From positions 1-32,051 of the forward strand of contig JAOACK010000016.1 of the NCBI GenBank assembly GCA_026417875.1: 32,051 nucleotides of DNA, in the 5' to 3' direction. A program made the position numbers and the translations under genes. The notes under the pieces were generated by a model. That model made no database searches. It was not told where the DNA came from and saw only the letters and a list, made by a program, of their open reading frames with translations. This stretch comes from Thermodesulfovibrionales bacterium (GTDB lineage: Bacteria > Nitrospirota > Thermodesulfovibrionia > Thermodesulfovibrionales > CALJEL01). Below are positions 7,754-14,197 of the stretch, piece by piece; the first letter of the stretch is position 1, and each line of letters starts with the position of its first letter.

Positions 7754-9955
7754 TTGAAGGAAGAACTCATTGATGAACTTGCAGAACATTCAGGAATACT
7801 GCCAGGATATTTTGATATAAAAGGAAATTATCATCCTGTTCCCACTGAGACAAAGGCTGCCATTCTTGAGTCACTGGGTTACGATATAAGTTCTAATGAA
7901 TCCATTAAAAAGTCAATTGAAAAAAAGCGTTTTTATCCCTGGCTTGATTTTATAGAGCCTGTTCATGCTATAAGTCTTTCTGAGACCTTAAATATTTTTA
8001 TCTATATTCCTGCTGAAAGAAATGAGGAAAGAAGAATAGGTATTAATCTCACCTTTTACGATCAGGAGGGCAGAAAGATCAAGGATAAAGAAATCCCACT
8101 TCTTGTTGAGGAAGAAAGCATCATTAATAACAGGAGATATTTAAAGATAAAATATGAAGAAAAGGAGCTGACACAACAGGGTTATTATAACCTTGAGCTT
8201 GATATCATCCATCCAGATGAATCAATTAATAAAATTAAAAAAAAATCAAGGATCATTATTGCACCTGAAAGGTCCTACCTGCCACCTGAACTTGAAAGAG
8301 GAAGGTGCTGGGGCCTTTCTGTGAATCTCTACTCCATCCGTTCCTCAGAAAACTGGGGTATTGGAGATTTCGGAGACCTTAAAAGGCTTATTCCCTGGCT
8401 TTCTGATCTCGGAGCATCCCTTATTTCTCTTAATCCGCTTCATGCAATACCGAATACCTTACCTTACGGAATAAGTCCCTATGCTCCTCTGAGCAGATTA
8501 TATAAGAATTACATTTATCTCGATATTTCCCTTATTGATGAAATAAAAGAAGATTATCTTCAGAAACTGAATGAATCACTAAGGAGTGTTAAAGAGAGTG
8601 CTCTTATTGAATATGACCGGATAGCCTCTCTAAAACTTCAGGCCTTAAAAAAGGCCTTCAGAGCATTTGTTGATAGAGAGTTTAAAAATAATACGGAACG
8701 GGCTGAAAGATTCCGTAATTATATTAATACTGAATCAGAGGATCTAATACTCTTTGCTGCTTATATGGCCCTTTCAGAGCGATTCAGGACCACAGACTGG
8801 CAGAGATGGCCAGGAGATTTCCAGGAACCTGAAAGTCCCACAGTAAAGAAATTTATTATAGAAAACAAGGAGGAGATTTTATTTTTCCAGTATATTCAGT
8901 GGTTGATAGATGAACAGCATAAGGATCTCTATAGAGAGTGCCGTGAGAGGAGTCTCATTATTGGCCTCGGTCATGATCTTGCCATAGGTGCTATGAAAGA
9001 AAGTTTTGATGTCTGGTCAAATAAAGGACTTTTTGCCCTAAAAATGTCACTGGGTGCGCCACCTGATGATTTCAGTCCTGATGGACAGAACTGGGGTTTT
9101 CCGCCACTGATTCCGGAGAGACTCAGGATTAAGGGATATGAGCCTTTCATAAAGGCTCTCAGAAAGAATATGCAGCACTGTGGTGCAATCAGAATTGACC
9201 ATGCCTTCGGTCTTTTCAGACAGTTCTGGATTCCTCAGGGAAGAACTCCGTCAGAAGGTGCCTATGTGAGATTTCCTTTTGATGAGCTTCTTAAGATTAT
9301 AACTCTTGAGAGTGTAATGAATACTACCATAATAATAGCAGAGGACCTTGGTACAGGACCTGAGAATGCAAGAGAAGAGCTTAAAAAACACAGAATGCTT
9401 TCTTACAGACTCTTTTATTTCGAAAGAAAATATCCTGAGCAAAACTTCCTTGAACCCTCGGGATATCCTGAAATGGCTCTTACAGCAGTGACAACCCATG
9501 ATCTTCCAACAATTTATGGATTCTGGAAGGGAGTGGACATAGAACAGAGAAAAAATCTAAAAAAATATCCTGATGAAAGGTTCTATATTTCTCAGATAGA
9601 GGAGAGGATTAAGGACAGAACTCTGATAATTGAGGCCTTAAAGAGGGAAGGAATACTTGACAGCAATTATGAATTACCAGAAGAAATGACAGAGGAACTC
9701 TGTCTGGCAATATATAATTATCTTGCAAGGACTCCGTCAAAGATAGTGCTTGTGAGTCTTGATGATATTCTCGGTGCACTCAACCAGCAGAATATGCCTG
9801 GCACAATTGATATTTATCCAAACTGGAGACAGAAGACAGTTAAGATGCTTGAGGATATATTGCGTGACGAACGATTCAAATTACTTGCCAGGATGTTTGA
9901 AAAGGAAGGAAGAAATATGGTGGAGCTGAGCGGGATCGAACCGCCGACCTCGTGA
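7754..9955 (+). CDS. malQ: 4-alpha-glucanotransferase (amylomaltase), 3' end inside antisense tRNA-Ala
   Basis: This GH77 enzyme transfers alpha-1,4-glucan segments in maltodextrin or glycogen metabolism. It has 733 residues, close to the long MalQ form with an N-terminal domain of about 170 residues. The catalytic core shows the nucleophile D482 (IRIDHAFGLFRQFW), the acid/base E530 (IIAEDLGT) and the transition-state D583 (TTHDLPTIYGFW). It begins at a TTG, 5 nt after an AAGGGAG ribosome-binding site and 10 nt after the preceding stop. The natural end seems to be near residue 720, but no stop occurs there. The frame runs 38 nt into the tRNA-Ala gene in antisense and ends VELSGIEPPTS. That tail is an antisense tRNA product, not a protein domain. 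Confidence 0.92.
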   Translation: MKEELIDELAEHSGILPGYFDIKGNYHPVPTETKAAILESLGYDISSNESIKKSIEKKRFYPWLDFIEPVHAISLSETLNIFIYIPAERNEERRIGINLTFYDQEGRKIKDKEIPLLVEEESIINNRRYLKIKYEEKELTQQGYYNLELDIIHPDESINKIKKKSRIIIAPERSYLPPELERGRCWGLSVNLYSIRSSENWGIGDFGDLKRLIPWLSDLGASLISLNPLHAIPNTLPYGISPYAPLSRLYKNYIYLDISLIDEIKEDYLQKLNESLRSVKESALIEYDRIASLKLQALKKAFRAFVDREFKNNTERAERFRNYINTESEDLILFAAYMALSERFRTTDWQRWPGDFQEPESPTVKKFIIENKEEILFFQYIQWLIDEQHKDLYRECRERSLIIGLGHDLAIGAMKESFDVWSNKGLFALKMSLGAPPDDFSPDGQNWGFPPLIPERLRIKGYEPFIKALRKNMQHCGAIRIDHAFGLFRQFWIPQGRTPSEGAYVRFPFDELLKIITLESVMNTTIIIAEDLGTGPENAREELKKHRMLSYRLFYFERKYPEQNFLEPSGYPEMALTAVTTHDLPTIYGFWKGVDIEQRKNLKKYPDERFYISQIEERIKDRTLIIEALKREGILDSNYELPEEMTEELCLAIYNYLARTPSKIVLVSLDDILGALNQQNMPGTIDIYPNWRQKTVKMLEDILRDERFKLLARMFEKEGRNMVELSGIEPPTS

Positions 9956-9993
9956 ATGCCATTCACGCGCTCTCCCAGCTGAGCTACAGCCCC
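9918..9993 (-). tRNA. tRNA-Ala (anticodon GGC)
   Basis: This 76-nt tRNA folds fully. The acceptor stem GGGGCTG pairs with CAGCTCC and includes the G3-U70 wobble that marks alanine tRNAs. The D stem is GCTC/GAGC, the anticodon stem CGTGA/TCACG with loop ATGGCAT (anticodon GGC), and the T stem GGCGG/CCGCT with loop TTCGATC. The terminal CCA is encoded. It is transcribed opposite to malQ, whose last 38 nt overlap it, and has its own promoter immediately upstream. Confidence 0.97.
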
Positions 9994-10002
9994 AGTAATT
10001 TA

Positions 10003-10032
10003 TTTATACCAGCTTTATCGAGATGTTGTCAA
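10003..10032 (-). promoter_or_regulatory. Promoter of tRNA-Ala
   Basis: On the minus strand a perfect TTGACA (plus-strand 10027-10032) is followed after 18 bp by TATAAA (plus-strand 10003-10008). Predicted initiation is only a few nucleotides before the mature tRNA 5' end at 9993. Confidence 0.7.
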
Positions 10033-10050
10033 TAGCAATTGATAAGGTTC

Positions 10051-10059
10051 TGATATAAT
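10051..10059 (+). promoter_or_regulatory. Extended -10 promoter of the methyltransferase/aldehyde dehydrogenase pair
   Basis: TGATATAAT is an extended -10 element (TGnTATAAT). It ends 6 nt before the ATG at 10066, so the predicted transcription start falls on or next to the start codon. No Shine-Dalgarno sequence lies between, which fits a leaderless mRNA. Confidence 0.55.
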
Positions 10060-10065
10060 TTATTC

Positions 10066-10761
10066 ATGGAGCGTATTCCTGAGCCAGAGCTAATGGATGA
10101 TCCTGAGCAGGTTCATGCTTATGCAAGTGCAAATTTTTCTGAACCTGACAGCGAGTTCATGAGACTGTTTATTGACCTATTCGGAAGGGATGTAAGGGGG
10201 TATGTTCTTGACCTTGGTTGCGGTCCGGGTAATATATCCTTCAGATTTGCGGGTACCTTTCCTGACTGTATTGTCCATGCGATTGATGGCTCAAGGGAAA
10301 TGATAAAAATGGCCAGAGAATTTCTATCAGAGACTCCTGAACTGAGATCAAGGCTTTTTTTTATTGAGGGGATTTTACCGGACATAAATCCTCCTCTTCG
10401 GTTTTATGATGTAATAATCAGTAACAGTCTCCTGCACCATCTTCATGATCCACTTATTTTATGGAATACAGTAAAAAGATTTTCAAGAGAAAGCTCTATT
10501 ATATTTGTAAGGGATCTTAAGAGACCCTCCTCAGAGGAGGAGGCTATGAGGATTGTAGAAACCTATTCAGGAAATGAGCCTGATATATTAAAGAGAGATT
10601 TTTATAATTCTCTACTCGCTTCTTTTACAGTACAGGAGGTAGAAGATCAGCTCCTAAATACAGGTCTTGATTATTTAAAAGTAAAAGAATCAGGTGACAG
10701 ACATTTAATAATCTACGGGGGGATTAAGCATGGAGACCATTCCAGCGATACTTGGGTCTAA
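10066..10761 (+). CDS. Class I SAM-dependent methyltransferase
   Basis: The 231 residues form a Rossmann-like methyltransferase. The S-adenosylmethionine loop is VLDLGCGPGN at about 47-56, an acidic residue ends strand 2 (HAIDGSREMI), and post-motif region IISNSLLHHLHDP resembles ubiquinone/menaquinone C-methyltransferases and other small-molecule enzymes. The substrate cannot be named. The ATG lacks a Shine-Dalgarno sequence and sits directly downstream of an extended -10 box. Its last 32 nt overlap the aldehyde dehydrogenase gene, so the two are one transcription unit. Confidence 0.8.
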   Translation: MERIPEPELMDDPEQVHAYASANFSEPDSEFMRLFIDLFGRDVRGYVLDLGCGPGNISFRFAGTFPDCIVHAIDGSREMIKMAREFLSETPELRSRLFFIEGILPDINPPLRFYDVIISNSLLHHLHDPLILWNTVKRFSRESSIIFVRDLKRPSSEEEAMRIVETYSGNEPDILKRDFYNSLLASFTVQEVEDQLLNTGLDYLKVKESGDRHLIIYGGIKHGDHSSDTWV

Positions 10762-12157
10762 GAGATATGTGTCTGATAATTTTATTGAGATAAAAAATCC
10801 TTTCTCAGGTGATGTTATCGCAAGGGTCTCAAAGATTAACAGAGAATTATTCGAAAGAGCACTGGATGAGGCCTTTAGGTCGGAGAGGATAATGGCAGAA
10901 CTTCCATCCTATAAAAAGGCAGAGATACTTGAGAAGGTCTCTGATATGCTTTTAAAGAATAAAGATGAACTTTCAAAATTAATCACCCTTGAGAATGGTA
11001 AACCAATCAGTGAATCAAGAATAGAGGTTGAAAGGGCTGCACTCACATTTAAAATAGCTTCTGAAGAGGCTTCAAGATTAAACGGAGAATTTTTAAGGCT
11101 TGACAGGAATCCTCTTTCAGAAAAAAGGTGGGGGATTGTCAGGAGATTTCCCTCAGGAACGGTTCTGGGCATAACACCCTTTAATTTTCCTCTAAATCTT
11201 GTTGCCCATAAGATAGCTCCTGCAATTGCATCAGGTAATCCTGTTATTATCAAGCCTTCATCAAAGACACCTCTTACAGCCATAAGGCTCGGAGAGCTTC
11301 TGATAGAGGCAGGCATACCAGAGGGTTGTCTAAGTATCCTTCCATGCTCTTCAGAGATTGTGGAAGAATTTATATTTGACAGCAGGATAAAGGTTCTGAG
11401 TTTTACAGGTAGTGCCTCAGCTGGCTGGAGATTGAAAAAAATTGCATTCAATAAAAAGGTGCTTCTTGAGCTTGGTGGTAATGCAGGCGTAATGATAGAC
11501 AGGGATTGTAATCTTGAGTTTGCAATAAGAAGATGTGTAAAAGGTGCTTTTTCCTATTCAGGCCAGATATGTATCTCTGTGCAGAGGATTTATATCCACG
11601 AAGATATCTATGATGATTTCGTAAAGGGTTTTGTAGAGGCTGTCTCCTTTCTTAAGATAGGAGATCCTCTTGATGAGACTATTCATATAGGACCGCTTAT
11701 AGATGAAGAGAATGCAATAAGAATTGAGAACTGGGTCAATGAGGCACTGAGGAACGGTGCTAAACTTCTTACAGGCGGAAGGAGAAAGGGTAATTTTTAT
11801 GAGCCCACAGTAATAACTGACGTAAGTTCTGACATGAAGATTGTTTGTGAAGAGGTATTCGGTCCTGTTGTTACACTAACAAGGGTAAAGAGTTTTGAGG
11901 AGGGCATAAGGGCGATAAATGATTCAGCCTATGGCCTACAGGCAGGTGTATTTACAGAGGATATTCAGAAAGCCTTTTTCGCCTTTGAGCATCTTGAAGT
12001 CGGCGGGGTCATTATCAATGATGTTCCTTTATACAGGGTTGATCATATGCCCTATGGTGGAGTGAAGATGTCAGGATTCGGCAGGGAGGGTGTAAGATAT
12101 GCAATTGAGGAGATGACAGAATTGAGACTGATGGTTATAAATCTTAAAAAAAATTAA
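10730..12157 (+). CDS. NAD(P)-dependent aldehyde dehydrogenase
   Basis: This is an aldehyde dehydrogenase superfamily enzyme of 475 residues, oxidising an unknown aldehyde to its acid. The catalytic cysteine is C281 in SGQICISVQR and the general base is E247 in LELGGNAG; GITPFNFPLN and SFTGSASAG are cofactor-binding signatures. ELGGNAG and GQICISVQR are characteristic of a branch that includes lactaldehyde-type and archaeal or rhizobial putative dehydrogenases, but the substrate is not settled. The ATG follows GGGGGATTAAGC and lies inside the methyltransferase gene. A hairpin beyond the stop serves the opposite strand. Confidence 0.88.
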   Translation: METIPAILGSKRYVSDNFIEIKNPFSGDVIARVSKINRELFERALDEAFRSERIMAELPSYKKAEILEKVSDMLLKNKDELSKLITLENGKPISESRIEVERAALTFKIASEEASRLNGEFLRLDRNPLSEKRWGIVRRFPSGTVLGITPFNFPLNLVAHKIAPAIASGNPVIIKPSSKTPLTAIRLGELLIEAGIPEGCLSILPCSSEIVEEFIFDSRIKVLSFTGSASAGWRLKKIAFNKKVLLELGGNAGVMIDRDCNLEFAIRRCVKGAFSYSGQICISVQRIYIHEDIYDDFVKGFVEAVSFLKIGDPLDETIHIGPLIDEENAIRIENWVNEALRNGAKLLTGGRRKGNFYEPTVITDVSSDMKIVCEEVFGPVVTLTRVKSFEEGIRAINDSAYGLQAGVFTEDIQKAFFAFEHLEVGGVIINDVPLYRVDHMPYGGVKMSGFGREGVRYAIEEMTELRLMVINLKKN

Positions 12158-12175
12158 AGGGAGGCATAGCCTCCC
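12144..12175 (-). terminator. Rho-independent terminator of the tetraheme cytochrome gene
   Basis: In the minus direction a 7-bp stem with a 3-nt loop (GGGAGGC TAT GCCTCCC; plus-strand 12159-12175) is followed by TTTAATTTTTTTT. The T-run lies inside the 3' end of the convergent aldehyde dehydrogenase gene. On the plus strand the hairpin is followed by an A-rich run, so it should terminate mainly the cytochrome transcript. Confidence 0.75.
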
Positions 12176-12187
12176 CTTAAAAAACTC

Positions 12188-12757
12188 TTACTGTGTCTTT
12201 TTTGGTGCTGGAGCTGGTGCTGGTTGCGGAGCTAACTTTTCAGCAAGTCTCCTCTCATCCATACTATCAAAGATCTTTACATCCTTCGGAGCTTTCTCTA
12301 CCTTTGAAGGATGGCAGACAGCACAGAAGGTCTCCATCTCTTTGCCAGCCTTTGTATCAACCCTGAGATATTTATAATTGGGATTTGATGGATGGGGATC
12401 ATGACATCCGGAACATTCAAGTTTACCATCTCTTAAAAGCCCCTGGGGAACTGTGGCAACCTTTGGATTTGGTGTAACACTGAAAGGATGGCTCATTGCA
12501 CCTGATATAGGAGCAATGCCAGCACCACCTCTCTCAGGTGTCTCATGGCATCCAAGACAAAGTGCAGTTACCCCTGTGTAGGGTGTCTTTGTCTGAGGAT
12601 TTAGTGCTTTTTTGTTGGGTTCAACAGCGAAAATAATGTCTCCCTTTGCCGTGTGAATAGCGTGGCAACCTGTGCAGTTAAGAAGCTCATGCTTTCCTGC
12701 GCCATGGACAATGACAGGAATTAAAAGAACCAGAAATAGAGGTACCAAAATCTTCAT
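12188..12757 (-). CDS. Secreted tetraheme c-type cytochrome, doubled CXXCH type
   Basis: This periplasmic multiheme cytochrome has four haem-attachment motifs: CTGCH, CLGCH, CSGCH and CAVCH. From the chosen ATG it is 189 residues with an N-terminal signal peptide (MKILVPLFLVLLIPVIVHGA) and a proline/alanine tail (PQPAPAPAPKK). Spaced CXXCH motifs with HP and HDPHPSN elements resemble the doubled-CXXCH family of anaerobic electron-transfer proteins. An upstream in-frame ATG at 12778 is rejected because the Shine-Dalgarno GAGGAGG falls between the two and is 8 nt from the second. It is monocistronic, with a promoter at 12835-12864 and a terminator downstream. The redox partner is unknown. Confidence 0.9.
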   Translation of the reverse strand: MKILVPLFLVLLIPVIVHGAGKHELLNCTGCHAIHTAKGDIIFAVEPNKKALNPQTKTPYTGVTALCLGCHETPERGGAGIAPISGAMSHPFSVTPNPKVATVPQGLLRDGKLECSGCHDPHPSNPNYKYLRVDTKAGKEMETFCAVCHPSKVEKAPKDVKIFDSMDERRLAEKLAPQPAPAPAPKKTQ

Positions 12758-12834
12758 AAAACTCCTCCTCAAGTTCATAAATTATTAAACAGGAAAGGTC
12801 CTGAATTTTCCTCAGAAAAAAATAAGTTTAGATA

Positions 12835-12864
12835 ATCATAATACAGGGATTTTAAAGATGTCAA
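12835..12864 (-). promoter_or_regulatory. Promoter of the tetraheme cytochrome gene
   Basis: On the minus strand a perfect -35 TTGACA (plus-strand 12859-12864), an 18-bp spacer and -10 TATGAT (plus-strand 12835-12840) give a leader of about 70 nt. An inverted repeat, AATCATGTATGATT at 12863-12876, abuts the -35 box and could be an operator. Confidence 0.65.
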
Positions 12865-12876
12865 TCATGTATGATT
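12863..12876. promoter_or_regulatory. 14-bp inverted repeat at the cytochrome promoter
   Basis: AATCAT and ATGATT are perfect inverted arms separated by 2 nt, overlapping the outer edge of the -35 box. A dimeric regulator could bind here, conceivably the Crp/Fnr-family protein encoded about 0.6 kb away, but the sequence is not a canonical FNR box. Role inferred only. Confidence 0.35.
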
Positions 12877-12918
12877 TTGCTCATAGAAGGAGTTGCAGGC
12901 TTCTTAATAAACTAAATT

Positions 12919-13383
12919 ATGAAACCTTCTGTTCCAGAAAGAGGTCTTGTTGTTGCTGTCGAAAGAGACATGGCAAAAGTTATGCTAGTAAGTGGAGAGG
13001 CCTGTAGGGGTTGCAATCAGGCAAGGATTGGACTCTGCCGTGCAGCTGACCTATCAATAATTGTGGCAGTAAAGAATACACTTGGTGCTCGTATTGGAGA
13101 GACAGTCACCATCGGCATTGATGAGGGTATAAGAATAAGAGGTTATTTATTTGCTTTTATTATTCCACTGCTGTCACTGTTCTTAGGTACGATTATAGGA
13201 GTATTTTATAATAATATCTTTCCTATAAAGAGTCTGGATGTTATTTCAGGGTTTTTGGGTCTCTTTGCAGGTTCTCTTTTCTCTTTGAGATCGTTAAAAA
13301 GACTCGATTCCAAATCATATCTTGTTATAAGGTCAATCCTTTCTGCCCAAGACATAAATCTTGACAGTAAAGGAATACATTGA
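12919..13383 (+). CDS. RseC/MucC-like membrane protein (SoxR-reducing-system type)
   Basis: This is a small inner-membrane protein of 154 residues. The N-terminal part has the family's cysteine cluster (EACRGCNQARIGLC, C29, C32 and C40), followed by two hydrophobic segments at about 77-97 and 103-124. RseC/MucC proteins act in sigma-E regulation in some bacteria and in reduction of SoxR; they also occur beside Rnf-like electron-transfer genes. No rnf, rse or sox gene is in this window. No clear Shine-Dalgarno sequence precedes the ATG. It is followed after about 120 nt by the Crp/Fnr-type gene. Confidence 0.75.
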   Translation: MKPSVPERGLVVAVERDMAKVMLVSGEACRGCNQARIGLCRAADLSIIVAVKNTLGARIGETVTIGIDEGIRIRGYLFAFIIPLLSLFLGTIIGVFYNNIFPIKSLDVISGFLGLFAGSLFSLRSLKRLDSKSYLVIRSILSAQDINLDSKGIH

Positions 13384-13504
13384 GAGTTTTCCATCTGTGA
13401 TGCCAGATTAATGACATTTGTTAATTTATAACATACCTTTATCTTTAAATCCTCAGTTGAAATCCCTTTTAATTTCTGATAACCTTTAAAAAAGGAGGAA
13501 ATTG

Positions 13505-14197
13505 GTGAAGGAACGGGTTCTTGATTTAGTGGTTGAGATCATTTTTGGAAACCTATCTCATCAGTATCGAAAGATACTCTCAAAGGAGTTTCAGATAAAA
13601 AGATTTAAAAAAGGTGATGTAATTTTCTACCAGTCAGATCAGAGCACAGACCTTTATATTGTTCTTGATGGCTCTGTTAAGGCTTCACTTCTTAATGAAG
13701 AGGGAGATGAGCTTACCCTTGCTGAGTTCAAAAAAGGTGATTTTTTTGGTGAGATGAGTCTCATAGATGGAAAACCACGCTCTGCCACGGTTACTGCCCT
13801 TGAGGATTCTGAGCTTGCAATTCTTACAAGGGAGAGATTTATAGATGTCCTCAAAAAGGAACCTTCCATAGCACTTGAGCTTTTAAGCACCCTTGTGGAA
13901 AGACTCAGGACTGCCAATGGCGTAATAGAATCACTTGCCTTTCTTGATGTGGAAGACAGGCTCGTTAAACTTTTCTCTGCAATGTTAAAGGAGTGCGGTG
14001 AAAGGGTAACCCCAGGTTTTTATAAAGTTAAAAAATACACTCACAGGGAACTTGCCTCAAAGATAGGTGCATCAAGGGAGGCTGTCACAAAGGCACTGAA
14101 GGCTCTTAGTTTCAGAGGACTTTTAAAGGAAATGAAAGATGGATATCTTTTGAGCCATAAGATTTTTTCAGATAATGCCGAATATAGAATGAGATGA
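13505..14197 (+). CDS. Crp/Fnr-family transcriptional regulator
   Basis: This predicted DNA-binding regulator has an N-terminal cyclic-nucleotide-type beta-barrel (about 12-125, with FKKGDVIFYQ and GDFFGEMSLIDGKPRSATVTA) and a C-terminal Crp-type helix-turn-helix (about 170-215, HRELASKIGASREAVTKALKAL). No FNR-type N-terminal cysteine cluster is present, so it is not a classical Fe-S oxygen sensor. GEMSLIDGKPRSATV matches the phosphate-binding cassette of nucleotide-binding members. GTG at 13505 is preferred over the TTG at 13502 because GGAGG is then 6 nt away instead of 3; the protein has 230 residues. It overlaps the kinase gene by 4 nt (ATGA). Confidence 0.88.
   Translation: MKERVLDLVVEIIFGNLSHQYRKILSKEFQIKRFKKGDVIFYQSDQSTDLYIVLDGSVKASLLNEEGDELTLAEFKKGDFFGEMSLIDGKPRSATVTALEDSELAILTRERFIDVLKKEPSIALELLSTLVERLRTANGVIESLAFLDVEDRLVKLFSAMLKECGERVTPGFYKVKKYTHRELASKIGASREAVTKALKALSFRGLLKEMKDGYLLSHKIFSDNAEYRMR

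Noticed and set aside
9920-9955. VELSGIEPPTS as a genuine C-terminal motif of MalQ
   Set aside because: It is the antisense translation of the T-arm to anticodon region of tRNA-Ala.
12159-12175. Terminator for the aldehyde dehydrogenase transcript
   Set aside because: On the plus strand the hairpin is followed by A-rich sequence, not a U-run; the T-run is on the minus-strand side.
12758-12778. Upstream ATG of the tetraheme cytochrome
   Set aside because: The Shine-Dalgarno sequence GAGGAGG lies between the two ATG codons and is correctly spaced only for the second.
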